A stretch of 64,000 nt of DNA from Georgenia_A wangjunii (GTDB taxonomy: Bacteria; Actinomycetota; Actinomycetes; Actinomycetales; Actinomycetaceae), in the NCBI RefSeq assembly GCF_036421915.1, contig NZ_JAZGOM010000004.1. The stretch is one strand, 5' to 3'. Both the position numbers and the translations under genes were made by a program. This document shows, piece after piece, positions 52,374 to 60,407 of the stretch (position 1 is its first letter; the number at the start of each line of letters is the position of its first letter). Under the pieces are notes generated by a model. That model had not been told where the DNA came from. It saw only the letters and a list, made by a program, of their open reading frames with translations, and made no database searches.

Positions 52374-53171
52374 CTACAGGACCCACGTGGCGCCGGGCTC
52401 GGCGAGGTCGATCGGGCCGTGGTAGACCTCGTGCGCCTCGCCCCGGACCACCTCGGGATCGTTCCAGGGCGGCAGGTGCGTGAGGACGAGGCGGGAGACG
52501 GCGCTGCTCGCCGCGAGCTCGCCGGCCCGGCGTCCGGTGAGATGAACACCACGTGTCGTGTCGCGCCCCTCCTGGAACGCCGCCTCGGAGAGCAGCAGGT
52601 CGGCGTCAGCGGCGAGCTCGGCGAGCCCGGGGCAGGAGTCCGTGTCCCCGGTGTAGGCGAGCACGACCTCGCGCCGCCCGTCCTCGCTCGGCCCCGTGAC
52701 CCGCACGCCGTAGGCGGGCACCGGGTGCTCGACGGCGACGGGCTCGACCCGCAGGGGCCCGACGTGCACCGCCGTGCCCGGCACGAACGCCTCGAAGGTG
52801 AACTCCGTCGAGAGGTCGGCGTCCTCGTCGTCGCCGGCGACGGCCCGGACCCGCGCGGGGGTCTCGGCGGGCCCGAGGACCCGGACGGGGCCGAGCGCGC
52901 CCTCCGGGTGGTAGCGGCGGTAGACCTGCAGCCCCGTCATGTCCGTCATGTGGTCGGCGTGGAGGTGGCTGAGGACGACGAGGTCGAGCTGCGCCGGGTC
53001 GACGTAGCGCATGAGGGCGCCGAGCGCCCCGGAGCCGAGGTCGAGCAGGACGTTCCACGTCCGCACCGCTCCCCCGGGCCCCGCTGGGCCCTCCGCCTGG
53101 AGGAGGTAGCACGACGACGGGGACTCCGGGCCGGACATCGAGCCCGAGCAGCCGACGACGGTCAGCCTCAC
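52374..53171 (-). CDS. MBL-fold hydrolase (Rv1339/cyclic nucleotide phosphodiesterase-like)
   Basis: A 265-residue metallo-beta-lactamase-fold protein of the RNase Z/class II phosphodiesterase branch. The metal motif is VVLSHLHADHMTDM, with VLLDLGSGALG before it, AYTGDTDSC (metal Asp) and LVLTHLPPW after. Position directly after murI is as in mycobacteria, where the homologue Rv1339 has been linked to cAMP breakdown. GTG start 53171 overlaps the murI stop (GTGA). A cAMP role here is inferred from synteny only. Confidence 0.88.
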   Translation of the reverse strand: MRLTVVGCSGSMSGPESPSSCYLLQAEGPAGPGGAVRTWNVLLDLGSGALGALMRYVDPAQLDLVVLSHLHADHMTDMTGLQVYRRYHPEGALGPVRVLGPAETPARVRAVAGDDEDADLSTEFTFEAFVPGTAVHVGPLRVEPVAVEHPVPAYGVRVTGPSEDGRREVVLAYTGDTDSCPGLAELAADADLLLSEAAFQEGRDTTRGVHLTGRRAGELAASSAVSRLVLTHLPPWNDPEVVRGEAHEVYHGPIDLAEPGATWVL

Positions 53172-53992
53172 GTGACGGGCTCCAGCTCGGCGGCGCTACG
53201 GACGTGGTCGACCTCCGGGCCGAGGAACCGGCGGGCGAGGCGGGTGAACTGGGCGGCGTCGCCCGTGGCGAGGAAGCGGTGCGCGGGCGGCCCGGCGGCC
53301 GGGTCTCGCTCGAGGTCGTGGGCGACGAGCGTGCGGTAGGCGTCCTTGGCCGTCTCCTCCGCGCTCGAGACGAGCGTGACCTGCTCCCCCATGACGTAGG
53401 AGATGACGCCGGTGAGGAGGGGGTAGTGCGTGCAGCCGAGGACGAGCGTGTCGACGCCGGCGTCGCGCACCGGCGCGAGGTACTCCTCCGCGACGGACAG
53501 GAGCTCGGGCCCCGACGTGACCCCGCGCTCGACGAACTCGACGAACCGGGGCGCCGCGGTCATCGTGAGGTCGAGCTGGGGCGCGGCGGCGAAGGCGTCG
53601 CGGTACGCGCCTGACTCGATCGTCGCACGCGTCCCGATGACCCCGACACGGCCCGAGCGCGTCGCGGCGACCGTGCGCCGCACGGCCGGCTGGATGACCT
53701 CGACGACGGGCACGCCGGCGTCACGGGTGTATCGCTCGCGGGCGTCGCGCAGGACGGCTGCCGAGGCGGAGTTGCACGCGATGACGAGGAGCTTGACGCC
53801 CGAGGCGACGAGCCGGTCCATGACGTCGAGGGCCATGGCACGCACCTGCGCGATCGGCCGTGGCCCGTACGGTCCGTTGGCGGTATCCCCGATGTAGAGG
53901 ACGGACTCGTTCGGGAGCTGGTCGAGGACGGCGCGCGCGACAGTCAGACCCCCGACGCCGGAGTCGAAGATGCCGATCGGTGCATCGCTCAC
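53168..53992 (-). CDS. murI: Glutamate racemase
   Basis: A 274-residue racemase that makes D-glutamate for peptidoglycan. The two catalytic cysteines are in VIACNSASA and LGCTHYPLL, with IGIFDSGVGGLTV at the N-terminus and IGDTANGPYGPRP after it. GTG start 53992 was set where homology begins (SDAPIGIFDSG); the open frame extends further upstream into the DUF2017 gene. TAGGGT lies 8 nt upstream of the start, so it may be transcribed without a leader, in addition to read-through from clpS-DUF2017. Confidence 0.96.
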   Translation of the reverse strand: MSDAPIGIFDSGVGGLTVARAVLDQLPNESVLYIGDTANGPYGPRPIAQVRAMALDVMDRLVASGVKLLVIACNSASAAVLRDARERYTRDAGVPVVEVIQPAVRRTVAATRSGRVGVIGTRATIESGAYRDAFAAAPQLDLTMTAAPRFVEFVERGVTSGPELLSVAEEYLAPVRDAGVDTLVLGCTHYPLLTGVISYVMGEQVTLVSSAEETAKDAYRTLVAHDLERDPAAGPPAHRFLATGDAAQFTRLARRFLGPEVDHVRSAAELEPVT

Positions 53993-54000
53993 AGTCCCTG

Positions 54001-54006
54001 ACCCTA
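54001..54006 (-). promoter_or_regulatory. Possible -10 for leaderless murI
   Basis: Minus-strand TAGGGT, overlapping the last codons of the DUF2017 gene, lies 8 nt before the murI GTG. Confidence 0.4.
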
Positions 54007-54684
54007 GTGCCCGCGCCCCCGGGTAGACATGGCGTCGAGCAGTGACTCCTGCCACCACGTCAGGGCTGTGTAGAGGCTGGCGAGCGCACTCTCGAGCGCG
54101 TCGGCCTCGTCCTCCGGCTCACCGGCCGCGGTCCGCCCGTAGACGGCCTCCGCGTCGTGCTCGTCCTCGATGCCCAGGCGCGCCGACAGGACGAGCCGGA
54201 CGTCGTTGAGGGCCGCCAGCCACTGCGGCTCCGTCCCGTCCCGCACGACGACGACGCCCGAGCTGGCGCGCAGCGCGGACCACACGAGGGCGAGGCGCCC
54301 GACCTTCTCGGCCCGCAGCGAGCCCTCGGTCAGGCGTCGCATCTCTCCCGCGAGCGCCTCGTCCTCGGTGCTCGCCGGCGGGAAGAGCCGCGCGAGCGCG
54401 GGGTCGGTGGGGACCTCCTCCCCCGCGGGGTCCCAGTCGAGGGCGGCGAGGACGGCGGCCTCGCCGGCCCCGTCGTCGAGGTGGGACTCCGGTGCCGGCG
54501 CCGACCCGGACGGGCCGCCCGCACCGGCCGACGGCGGCGCCGCGGCCGCCAGGGCCCCGGCGCTCTCCTCGAGGGAGGTGCCGAGGAGCTCGGCGGTGTC
54601 GGCGACGACGCGGGCGATGATGCGCAGCTCGGCGGGCTCGAGCTGGCAGGCGAGCCCACCGGGCACGACGACGAAGGCGTGCAC
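54004..54684 (-). CDS. DUF2017 protein
   Basis: A 226-residue protein of the actinobacterial DUF2017 family (Rv1332-like): LEPAELRIIARVVADTAELL, DPALARLFPPAS, ALAGEMRRLTEGSLRAEKVGRL, WLAALNDVRLVLSARLGI and YTALTWWQESLLDAM. Function unknown; it always accompanies clpS. A low-complexity Ala/Gly/Ser insertion lies at about residues 45-75. GTG start 54684 is 1 nt after the clpS stop, which implies coupled translation. Confidence 0.88.
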   Translation of the reverse strand: MHAFVVVPGGLACQLEPAELRIIARVVADTAELLGTSLEESAGALAAAAPPSAGAGGPSGSAPAPESHLDDGAGEAAVLAALDWDPAGEEVPTDPALARLFPPASTEDEALAGEMRRLTEGSLRAEKVGRLALVWSALRASSGVVVVRDGTEPQWLAALNDVRLVLSARLGIEDEHDAEAVYGRTAAGEPEDEADALESALASLYTALTWWQESLLDAMSTRGRGH

Positions 54685-54685
54685 G

Positions 54686-55009
54686 TCAGTCCTCCCCGCC
54701 CTGGGCGAGGGTGGCCCACAGCCCGTAGGAGTGCATGGCCTGCACGTCGACCTCCATCTGCTCGCGCGACCCGGTCGAGACGACGGCCCGGCCCGCCTCG
54801 TGGACCTGGAGCATGAGGCGGTGCGCGGTGGCCTCGGGGTAGCCGAAGTACGTGCGGAACACGTACGTCACGTAGCTCATGAGGTTGACCGGGTCGTTCC
54901 ACACGGTCGTGCGCCAGGGACGCTCCGGGACGACGTCCGCCGCCGCCTCGCGGGCCCTCTCCTCGACCGGGGCGACGTCCGGGACGCTGCTCACGGGGGT
55001 GCGGGACAT
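54686..55009 (-). CDS. clpS: ATP-dependent Clp protease adaptor ClpS
   Basis: A 107-residue adaptor that delivers N-degron substrates to ClpA/ClpC-ClpP. The core motif TVWNDPVNLMSYVTYVF and the following TAHRLMLQVHEAGRAVV with QMEVDVQAMHSYGLWATL are typical; the N-terminal 30 residues are the flexible extension. Start is ATG 55009 with TAGGCT 7 nt upstream (leaderless). Divergent from pncB, as in many actinobacteria. Confidence 0.95.
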   Translation of the reverse strand: MSRTPVSSVPDVAPVEERAREAAADVVPERPWRTTVWNDPVNLMSYVTYVFRTYFGYPEATAHRLMLQVHEAGRAVVSTGSREQMEVDVQAMHSYGLWATLAQGGED

Positions 55010-55016
55010 GGCGCCC

Positions 55017-55047
55017 AGCCTAGTCGGGTGGCGCGGGTGACTACGGT
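55017..55047. promoter_or_regulatory. Back-to-back -10 elements for clpS and pncB
   Basis: Minus-strand TAGGCT (55017-55022) is 7 nt from the clpS ATG; plus-strand TACGGT (55042-55047) is 7 nt from the pncB ATG. The two start codons are only 45 bp apart, so both mRNAs must be leaderless or nearly so, and their -35 regions overlap. Confidence 0.6.
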
Positions 55048-55054
55048 TGCCCCC

Positions 55055-56398
55055 ATGGCGACGACCGCACCGAGCACCGCGCTGCTGACCGACCGCTACG
55101 AGCTGACCATGCTCGAGGCGTCCCTGGCCTCGGGGGTGGCACAGCGGCACTGCGTCTTCGAGGCGTTCGCGCGCCGCCTGCCCACCCGGCGCCGGTACAA
55201 CGTCGTCGCCGGGACCGGACGCCTCCTCGACGCCGTCGCGGCCTTCCGCTTCGGGGACGCCGAGCTGGGCTGGCTCCGCGAGGCGGGCGTCGTCGGCCCC
55301 GAGACGATCGACTACCTCGCGAGCTACCGGTTCTCGGGCGACATCGTCGGTTACGCCGAGGGCGAGTGCTTCTTCCCCGGCTCCCCCGTCATCACGGTGA
55401 CCGGCACCTTCGCCGAGTCCGTCCTCCTCGAGACGATCATCCTCTCCGTCCTCAACCACGACTGCGCCGTCGCCTCGGCGGCCTCCCGGATGACGACCGC
55501 CGCGCACGGCCGGCCGTGCCTGGAGATGGGGGCCCGCCGCACGCACGAGGCCGGCGCCGTCGCGGCCGCCCGCGCCGCCGTCGTCGGTGGCTTCGCCGCG
55601 ACGAGCGTCCTCGAGGCGGGCCGCTCCTACGGGATCCCGACGATCGGCACGGCTGCCCACTCCTTCACCCTCGCCCACGACGACGAGGAGGCGGCCTTCG
55701 CCGCCCAGGTCGCCACGCTCGGGCCCGCCACGACGCTCCTCGTCGACACGTACGACATCGAGCGCGGCGTCGAGCGGGCCGTCGCCGCCGCCCGCGCCGG
55801 GGGCGGGGAGCTCGGGGCCGTACGGATCGACTCCGGCGACCTCGTCGCGCAGGCGTTCACCGTGCGCGAGCAGCTCGACGGGCTCGGGGCGACGGGCACG
55901 AAGATCGTCGTCACCTCCGACCTCGACGAGTACGCCATCGCCGCGCTCGGCGCGGCACCGGTGGACACCTACGGCGTGGGCACCGCGCTCGTCACCGGCT
56001 CCGGCCACCCGACGGCCGAGCTCGTCTACAAGCTCGTCGCGCGGGAGAGCAGCGCCGGGACGATGGAGGACGTCGCCAAGGCGTCGAAGTCGAAGAAGTC
56101 CGTGGGCGGGTACAAGACGGCGGGGCGCATCCTCGACGACGGCCGCGCCCGCGAGGAGCTCGTCGTCGCCGGCGACGACCCCGAGGCCACGGCGCGAGCG
56201 GTCCGCGAGGCGGGCGCGCGACCGCTGCAGGTCCCCCTCGTGCGGGCCGGCGTCATCGCCGACGAGCACCGCGGACCCGACGCCCTGCGTGCCGCGGCGG
56301 AGCGGCACCTCGCCTCACGGGCGGAGCTGCCCTACGCGGGCTGGCGGCTGAGCGAGGGCGAGCCGGCGATCCCGACCCGCCACGTCGACATCGACTGA
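55055..56398 (+). CDS. pncB: Nicotinate phosphoribosyltransferase
   Basis: A 447-residue enzyme that makes nicotinate mononucleotide from nicotinate and PRPP in NAD salvage. Marks: LLTDRYELTMLEASL, CVFEAFARRLPTRRRYNVVAG, FLAT-like GGFAATSVLEAGRSYGIPTIGTAAHSF, TLLVDTYDIERGV, AVRIDSGDLVAQA, KIVVTSDLDEYAI and YGVGTALVTG. ATG 55055 is supported by the leaderless -10 at 55042; GTG 55037 in frame would sit inside that promoter. A strong hairpin follows the stop. Confidence 0.95.
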   Translation: MATTAPSTALLTDRYELTMLEASLASGVAQRHCVFEAFARRLPTRRRYNVVAGTGRLLDAVAAFRFGDAELGWLREAGVVGPETIDYLASYRFSGDIVGYAEGECFFPGSPVITVTGTFAESVLLETIILSVLNHDCAVASAASRMTTAAHGRPCLEMGARRTHEAGAVAAARAAVVGGFAATSVLEAGRSYGIPTIGTAAHSFTLAHDDEEAAFAAQVATLGPATTLLVDTYDIERGVERAVAAARAGGGELGAVRIDSGDLVAQAFTVREQLDGLGATGTKIVVTSDLDEYAIAALGAAPVDTYGVGTALVTGSGHPTAELVYKLVARESSAGTMEDVAKASKSKKSVGGYKTAGRILDDGRAREELVVAGDDPEATARAVREAGARPLQVPLVRAGVIADEHRGPDALRAAAERHLASRAELPYAGWRLSEGEPAIPTRHVDID

Positions 56399-56410
56399 GT
56401 GCCGACGTGC

Positions 56411-56445
56411 GGACGGGCCGCACCCCGAGGGGGTGCGGCCCGTCC
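56411..56445. terminator. Bidirectional hairpin between pncB and small membrane protein gene
   Basis: Perfect 15-bp stem GGACGGGCCGCACCC (56411-56425) and GGGTGCGGCCCGTCC (56431-56445) with a 5-nt loop. Confidence 0.8.
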
Positions 56446-56476
56446 GGCCGGCGTGTGCGAGCAGCGCGTCGCCGCG

Positions 56477-56638
56477 TCAGACGCGGGTCTTGCCGCCGCC
56501 CTTGCGAAGCACGCTGAGGATGAGCGAGATGACGACGACGGCGATACCGATCCAGATGAGGATCTGCGCGGCCTCGACGGCGACACCGATGATGAGCATG
56601 ACGACGCCGACGATGATGAGGATCAGCCAGAGAGGCAT
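56477..56638 (-). CDS. Small 53-residue membrane protein (DUF6131-like)
   Basis: A 53-residue protein, MPLWLILIIVGVVMLIIG then VAVEAAQILIWIGIAVVVISLILSV in two hydrophobic helices, ending LRKGGGKTRV. ATG 56638 has AAAGGA about 8 nt upstream. Similar two-helix proteins (DUF6131 type) are common in actinobacteria and have no known role. It faces pncB across a terminator hairpin, which supports an independent gene. Confidence 0.75.
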   Translation of the reverse strand: MPLWLILIIVGVVMLIIGVAVEAAQILIWIGIAVVVISLILSVLRKGGGKTRV

Positions 56639-56730
56639 GAACGTGTCCTTTCTCGAGGAGCCGCCGGAGGGTGACGGCCTGTACTGAATTGATCATGGCA
56701 CCGGTCGGTCCGACCGGCATCCCGAGAGCG

Positions 56731-57531
56731 TCAGCCGCGTCCGCCCGCAGCCCGGTCGGAGGCGGGCGCACCGCCCGTCCGGGTCCCTCGCGCGACCGCC
56801 CGGACGGTGAGGACGGTGCCCGCGACGACGGCCCCGAGCGCGACGACGAAGGCGACGGCGAGGGCCGGGCCGGCACCCGCCGTCGTGGCGACGACGGCCG
56901 GTACGGCGACGAGGACGACGGCGCACGCCGGCACGAGCAGGGTCCCCGCGACGCGCTCGCGGTCGCCGGTCCGCGGTGACAGGAGGAGGAGCACCGCGCC
57001 ACCGAGCCAGAACGGCAGGGAGAGGACGAGGGCGCCCAGCCCGGCCCCGACGAGGCCGCTCACGTCGACGACCGCGCTCCGGACGTCCACGCTCCCGTCG
57101 GGTCCCACCGACACGGTCCGCGCCGTCAGCAACCCGCCCGCCCCGACGACGACGAGGACGACGAGGACGACGGCGATGACGAGCAGCGCGGCCGCCACAC
57201 GCGGCACCCAGTCGCGCTCGAGCACCGGGGCGTGTGCCGCCGGGGCGGGCGTCGCCAGGGTGGGGAGGCCGTGGCCGGTGACGACCGGCGCCGGGTGTCC
57301 GAGGTCGCGCAGCGCGGCGGCAGCGACCGCGTCGGGCGGGCCGAGCTCGGTGAGCACGCGGTCGACGTCCGCCTGGCCCGAGGGCCGGGGACGGGCGGCG
57401 AGTGCCGCCTCGATGTGCTCGCGGAGCCCGGCGAGCACCTCGGCGCGGTCGTCGGGCTCGAGCGTCGCGAGCATGCGGGCGACGTCGTCGAGGTAGGAGG
57501 CCACGCGCTCGCGACCCAGCGTTGCGTTCAT
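56731..57531 (-). CDS. HAAS-domain membrane protein (PadR partner)
   Basis: A 266-residue protein. Residues 1-75 match the HAAS signalling domain (VASYLDDVARMLATLEPDDRAEVLAGLREHIEAAL, in two parts), and the rest has four membrane segments (VPRVAAALLVIAVVLVVLVVV, LVGAGLGALVLSLPFWLGG, GTLLVPACAVVLVAVPAV, LAVAFVVALGAVVAGTVL). HAAS proteins are regularly encoded after PadR regulators. ATG 57531 overlaps the padR stop (ATGA). Function unknown; a sensor of the envelope is possible. Confidence 0.85.
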   Translation of the reverse strand: MNATLGRERVASYLDDVARMLATLEPDDRAEVLAGLREHIEAALAARPRPSGQADVDRVLTELGPPDAVAAAALRDLGHPAPVVTGHGLPTLATPAPAAHAPVLERDWVPRVAAALLVIAVVLVVLVVVGAGGLLTARTVSVGPDGSVDVRSAVVDVSGLVGAGLGALVLSLPFWLGGAVLLLLSPRTGDRERVAGTLLVPACAVVLVAVPAVVATTAGAGPALAVAFVVALGAVVAGTVLTVRAVARGTRTGGAPASDRAAGGRG

Positions 57532-57878
57532 CGTCGGTCTGCTTCCTGCTCGAGGGTGGAGTCGACGGCGTCCCGGAAGGGGCGCCAGACGCCGGCGAAG
57601 GTACCGAGGGCGCGGTCGCCGTCGGCGGTGAGGGCGTAGTACCGCCGCGGCGGCCCCTCGACGGACTCCTGCCACGTCGTGGCGACGAAGCCGGACTTCC
57701 GCAGCCGGGCGAGGAGGGGGTAGAGCGTGCCCTCCCCGCTCATGAGGACGCCGTCGCTCGTCAGGTCCCGGGCGAGGTCGAGGCCGTAGCGCGGCCCGTC
57801 CCGCAGGAGCGCGAGCACGCAGTACTCGAGCGCACCCCGCCGGAGGTTGGACAGGATGCTCCCCTCATCAGGTACCAT
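57528..57878 (-). CDS. PadR-family transcriptional regulator
   Basis: A 116-residue PadR winged-helix protein: LRRGALEYCVLALLRDGPRYGLDLARDL, EGTLYPLLARLRKSGFV, and the wing PPRRYYALTADGDRAL. The short length places it in the PadR-s2 class with one dimerisation helix. ATG 57878 is 7 nt from TACCTT, so the mRNA is probably leaderless; GGTACC inverted half-sites around the start may serve autoregulation. Coupled to the HAAS membrane protein. Confidence 0.9.
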   Translation of the reverse strand: MVPDEGSILSNLRRGALEYCVLALLRDGPRYGLDLARDLTSDGVLMSGEGTLYPLLARLRKSGFVATTWQESVEGPPRRYYALTADGDRALGTFAGVWRPFRDAVDSTLEQEADRR

Positions 57879-57885
57879 GCGTCAC

Positions 57886-57891
57886 AAGGTA
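57886..57891 (-). promoter_or_regulatory. Probable -10 for leaderless padR operon
   Basis: Minus-strand TACCTT lies 7 nt before the padR ATG at 57878. Confidence 0.5.
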
Positions 57892-57998
57892 GCGATCGAG
57901 CCTCGCCTCCGCAAGACCCCTCACCCGACGGCCGCGCCCCGCGCGCTCCCGCGCCCCGCGCGCCCCGCGCGCTCCCGCGCCCCCCGCACCCCGCACCC

Positions 57999-58069
57999 CT
58001 CGTGATCATGCAGAGATGTCGGCGGCCGCCGCCCGCGCCTCCATCGGCGCTTCTGCATGACCACGACAA
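57999..58069. repeat. Palindromic intergenic repeat, inverted pair
   Basis: CTCGTGATCATGCAGA (from 57999) and an inverted, less perfect copy CTTCTGCATGACCACGA (about 58050-58066) form a hairpin between the padR promoter and the helicase 3' end. Same family as 7672-7799. Confidence 0.65.
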
Positions 58070-58117
58070 GGGGCGTGGGCGCGACCACGGGTGAGGGCGC
58101 CACCGCGCGAAGGAGTG

Positions 58118-59953
58118 CTAGGTGCGGCCGACGAACCACCGGCGCAGGAGGGCGATCCGGGCCTCGATCTCCTCGGTGCGCGCCTGCGCGACCTCGGGCC
58201 CGCCGCACCGCGAGCGCAGCTCGGTGTGCACGACGCCGTGGGGCGTCCCGCTGCGCCGCGACCACGCCGAGACGAGCGTCGAGAGCTCCTTGCGCAGCTC
58301 GGCGCGGCGGCGGTGGTCCTCGACGCCGGAGTTGGTGCGGCGCTGGGCCCGGGCGCTCGTCTCGCGCTTCTGCTGCTTGATCTGCTCGGCCTGGTGGGCG
58401 CGCAGGAGCGTCGTCACCTGCTCGGGCTCGAGCAGGCCCGGGATGCCGAGGAAGTCGTCCTCGGCCGAGGAGCCGAGCTCCGCGCCGGCGCCGAACTCGC
58501 CGCCGTCGAAGAGGACCCGGTCGAAAGAGGCCTGCGCGTCGAGCGCCTCGAAGCCGGGGAGGGTGAGGTCGTCGCTCGCCTTCTCGGCGCGGTTGGCGGC
58601 CGCCATGTCCGCGTCCTCCGGCGTGAAGAAGGCGCCCTTCTCCTCCGCGGTGAGCACGCGGTCGAGGGCGTGGTCGCGCTGGGCCTCGAGCTCGCCGGCG
58701 AGCCCGAGGAGGATCGGCACGCTCGGGACGAAGACGGATGCCGTCTCCCCGCGGCGCCGGGCGCGGACGAACCGGCCGACGGCCTGGGCGAAGAAGAGCG
58801 GGGTCGACGTCGCGGTCGCGTACACGCCCACCGCGAGGCGCGGCACGTCGACGCCTTCGGAGACCATCCGCACGGCGACCATCCAGCGCTGGTCCCCCCG
58901 GGCGAACTCCTCGATGCGCTCGGACGCGCCGTCGTCGTCGGAGAGGACGACGACGGCCGGCTCACCCGAGACCTCGCTGAGGATGCGGGCGTAGGCGCGG
59001 GCCTTCGTCTGGTCGGTGGCGATGACGAGGCCGCCGGCGTCGGGCATGGCGCGGCGGACCTCGCTGAGGCGACGATCGGCGGCGGCGAGGACGGCGGGGA
59101 TCCAGTCCCCCGTCGGGTCGAGCGCCGTGCGCCACGCCTGGGCGACGAGGTCCTTCGTCAGCGGCTCGCCGAGGTTGGCGCTCATCTCGTCCCCGGTGCG
59201 GGTGCGCCAGCGCATCCGGCCCGAGTAGGAGAGGAAGATGACGGGCCGCACGACGCCGTCGCGCAGGGCGTCGGCGTAGCCGTACGCGTGGTCGGCCTTC
59301 GAGCGGCGGATCCCGTCGGCGTCCCGCTCGTACGTGACGAACGGGATGGCCGCGGTGTCCGAGCGGAAGGGCGTCCCGGTGAGGCCGAGCCGCCGGCTGG
59401 CCGGCTCGAACGCCTCCCGCACGGCGTCACCCCAGCTGCGGGCGTCGCCGCCGTGGTGGATCTCGGCGAGGATGACGAGGGTGGGCTCCGCCTCGGTCCG
59501 CGCCCGGTGGAGCGCGGGGTTGGCCGCGACCTGGGCGTACGTGAGCGCGACGCCGTCGAACCCCGCGCCGTGGCGGCCCTGGGCGTTGCGGAACGCCGGG
59601 TCGAGCTGGATGCCCACCCGCGTGGCGGCGTCGGCCCACTGGCGCTTGAGGTGCTCGGTGGGCGTGACGACGGTGACGCGGCGGACGGCGCCGCGCGCGA
59701 GAAGCTCCGTCGCGACGCGCAGCGCGAACGTCGTCTTGCCGGCGCCGGGGGTGGCGACGGTGAGGAAGTCACGCGGGTCACGCTCGAGGTAGGTCGCCAG
59801 GGCCTCCGCCTGCCAGGCACGCAGGCGCGACGCCGTCCCCCAGGCAGCGCGCGCCGGGTAGGCGGGCGAGAGCTGCTCGGCGGCCGCCGTCGAGACGACG
59901 GACGGGCCCGCGTGGGGCGGCGTGGGCGGCCTGCGCGTGTTGGGCGCGCTCAC
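58118..59953 (-). CDS. DEAD/DEAH-type superfamily 2 helicase with variant motif II
   Basis: A 611-residue SF2 helicase. Motifs: RAWQAEAL (Q-like), Walker A TPGAGKTT (residues 68-75), motif Ia VTPTEHLKRQW, motif II LAEIHHGGD, motif III LTGTPFR, motif V EGVDVPRLAVGVYA and motif VI QAVGRFVRARR. Motif II has Ala163 (codon 59465-59467) in place of the usual Asp of DE-box helicases. The C-terminal 170 residues are charged and specific to actinobacterial members. GTG 59953 overlaps the stop of the DUF3039 gene (GTGA). Role unknown; DNA repair is often proposed. Confidence 0.9.
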   Translation of the reverse strand: MSAPNTRRPPTPPHAGPSVVSTAAAEQLSPAYPARAAWGTASRLRAWQAEALATYLERDPRDFLTVATPGAGKTTFALRVATELLARGAVRRVTVVTPTEHLKRQWADAATRVGIQLDPAFRNAQGRHGAGFDGVALTYAQVAANPALHRARTEAEPTLVILAEIHHGGDARSWGDAVREAFEPASRRLGLTGTPFRSDTAAIPFVTYERDADGIRRSKADHAYGYADALRDGVVRPVIFLSYSGRMRWRTRTGDEMSANLGEPLTKDLVAQAWRTALDPTGDWIPAVLAAADRRLSEVRRAMPDAGGLVIATDQTKARAYARILSEVSGEPAVVVLSDDDGASERIEEFARGDQRWMVAVRMVSEGVDVPRLAVGVYATATSTPLFFAQAVGRFVRARRRGETASVFVPSVPILLGLAGELEAQRDHALDRVLTAEEKGAFFTPEDADMAAANRAEKASDDLTLPGFEALDAQASFDRVLFDGGEFGAGAELGSSAEDDFLGIPGLLEPEQVTTLLRAHQAEQIKQQKRETSARAQRRTNSGVEDHRRRAELRKELSTLVSAWSRRSGTPHGVVHTELRSRCGGPEVAQARTEEIEARIALLRRWFVGRT

Positions 59954-60312
59954 GCCCCGCTTCCGGAGGAGTCCTTGCCGCCCTTGCCACCGCGGCCGGA
60001 CCGGCCGCCGGAGCCCTCGCCACCACCGGCGCTGATGCCCTCGTAGATCGCCTTGCACGCCGGGCAGACCGGGTACTTCTTCGGGTCGCGGCCCGGCGTC
60101 CACACCTTCCCGCACAGCGCGACGACCGGCTGGCCGGACATGGCGGAGGAGACGATCTTCTCCTTGCGCACGTAGTGCGCGTACCGCTCGTGGTCACCCG
60201 GCTCGACGGCCTCGCGCAGCTCCTCGCGCTCGAGGACGCTCGTTCCCGCCGCCGGCTGCGAGGACGGGTGGCCGGGCTCGGCCGGGGCGCTGGGTGGCTG
60301 CGGGGAACTCAT
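59950..60312 (-). CDS. DUF3039 zinc-ribbon-like protein
   Basis: A 120-residue protein with the DUF3039 core: LREAVEPGDHERYAHYVRKEKI, VVALCGKVWTPGRDPKKYPVCPACKAIYE. The single Cys and CxxC pair suggest a zinc site. The tail is Gly/Ser/Lys-rich. DUF3039 genes sit next to this helicase across actinobacteria, and here the stop overlaps the helicase start. ATG 60312 is 6 nt from TAGACT (leaderless). Confidence 0.9.
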   Translation of the reverse strand: MSSPQPPSAPAEPGHPSSQPAAGTSVLEREELREAVEPGDHERYAHYVRKEKIVSSAMSGQPVVALCGKVWTPGRDPKKYPVCPACKAIYEGISAGGGEGSGGRSGRGGKGGKDSSGSGA

Positions 60313-60318
60313 GCCCCA

Positions 60319-60324
60319 AGTCTA
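60319..60324 (-). promoter_or_regulatory. Probable -10 for leaderless DUF3039-helicase operon
   Basis: Minus-strand TAGACT lies 6 nt before the ATG at 60312. Confidence 0.5.
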
Positions 60325-60407
60325 AGCACGCGGCGCGCGTGCGCCAGCGACCTGTGGGGAGAGGTCGCGCACCCGCGCCGGTGCACGCCCCTCCCGGGTG
60401 CCGTGCC

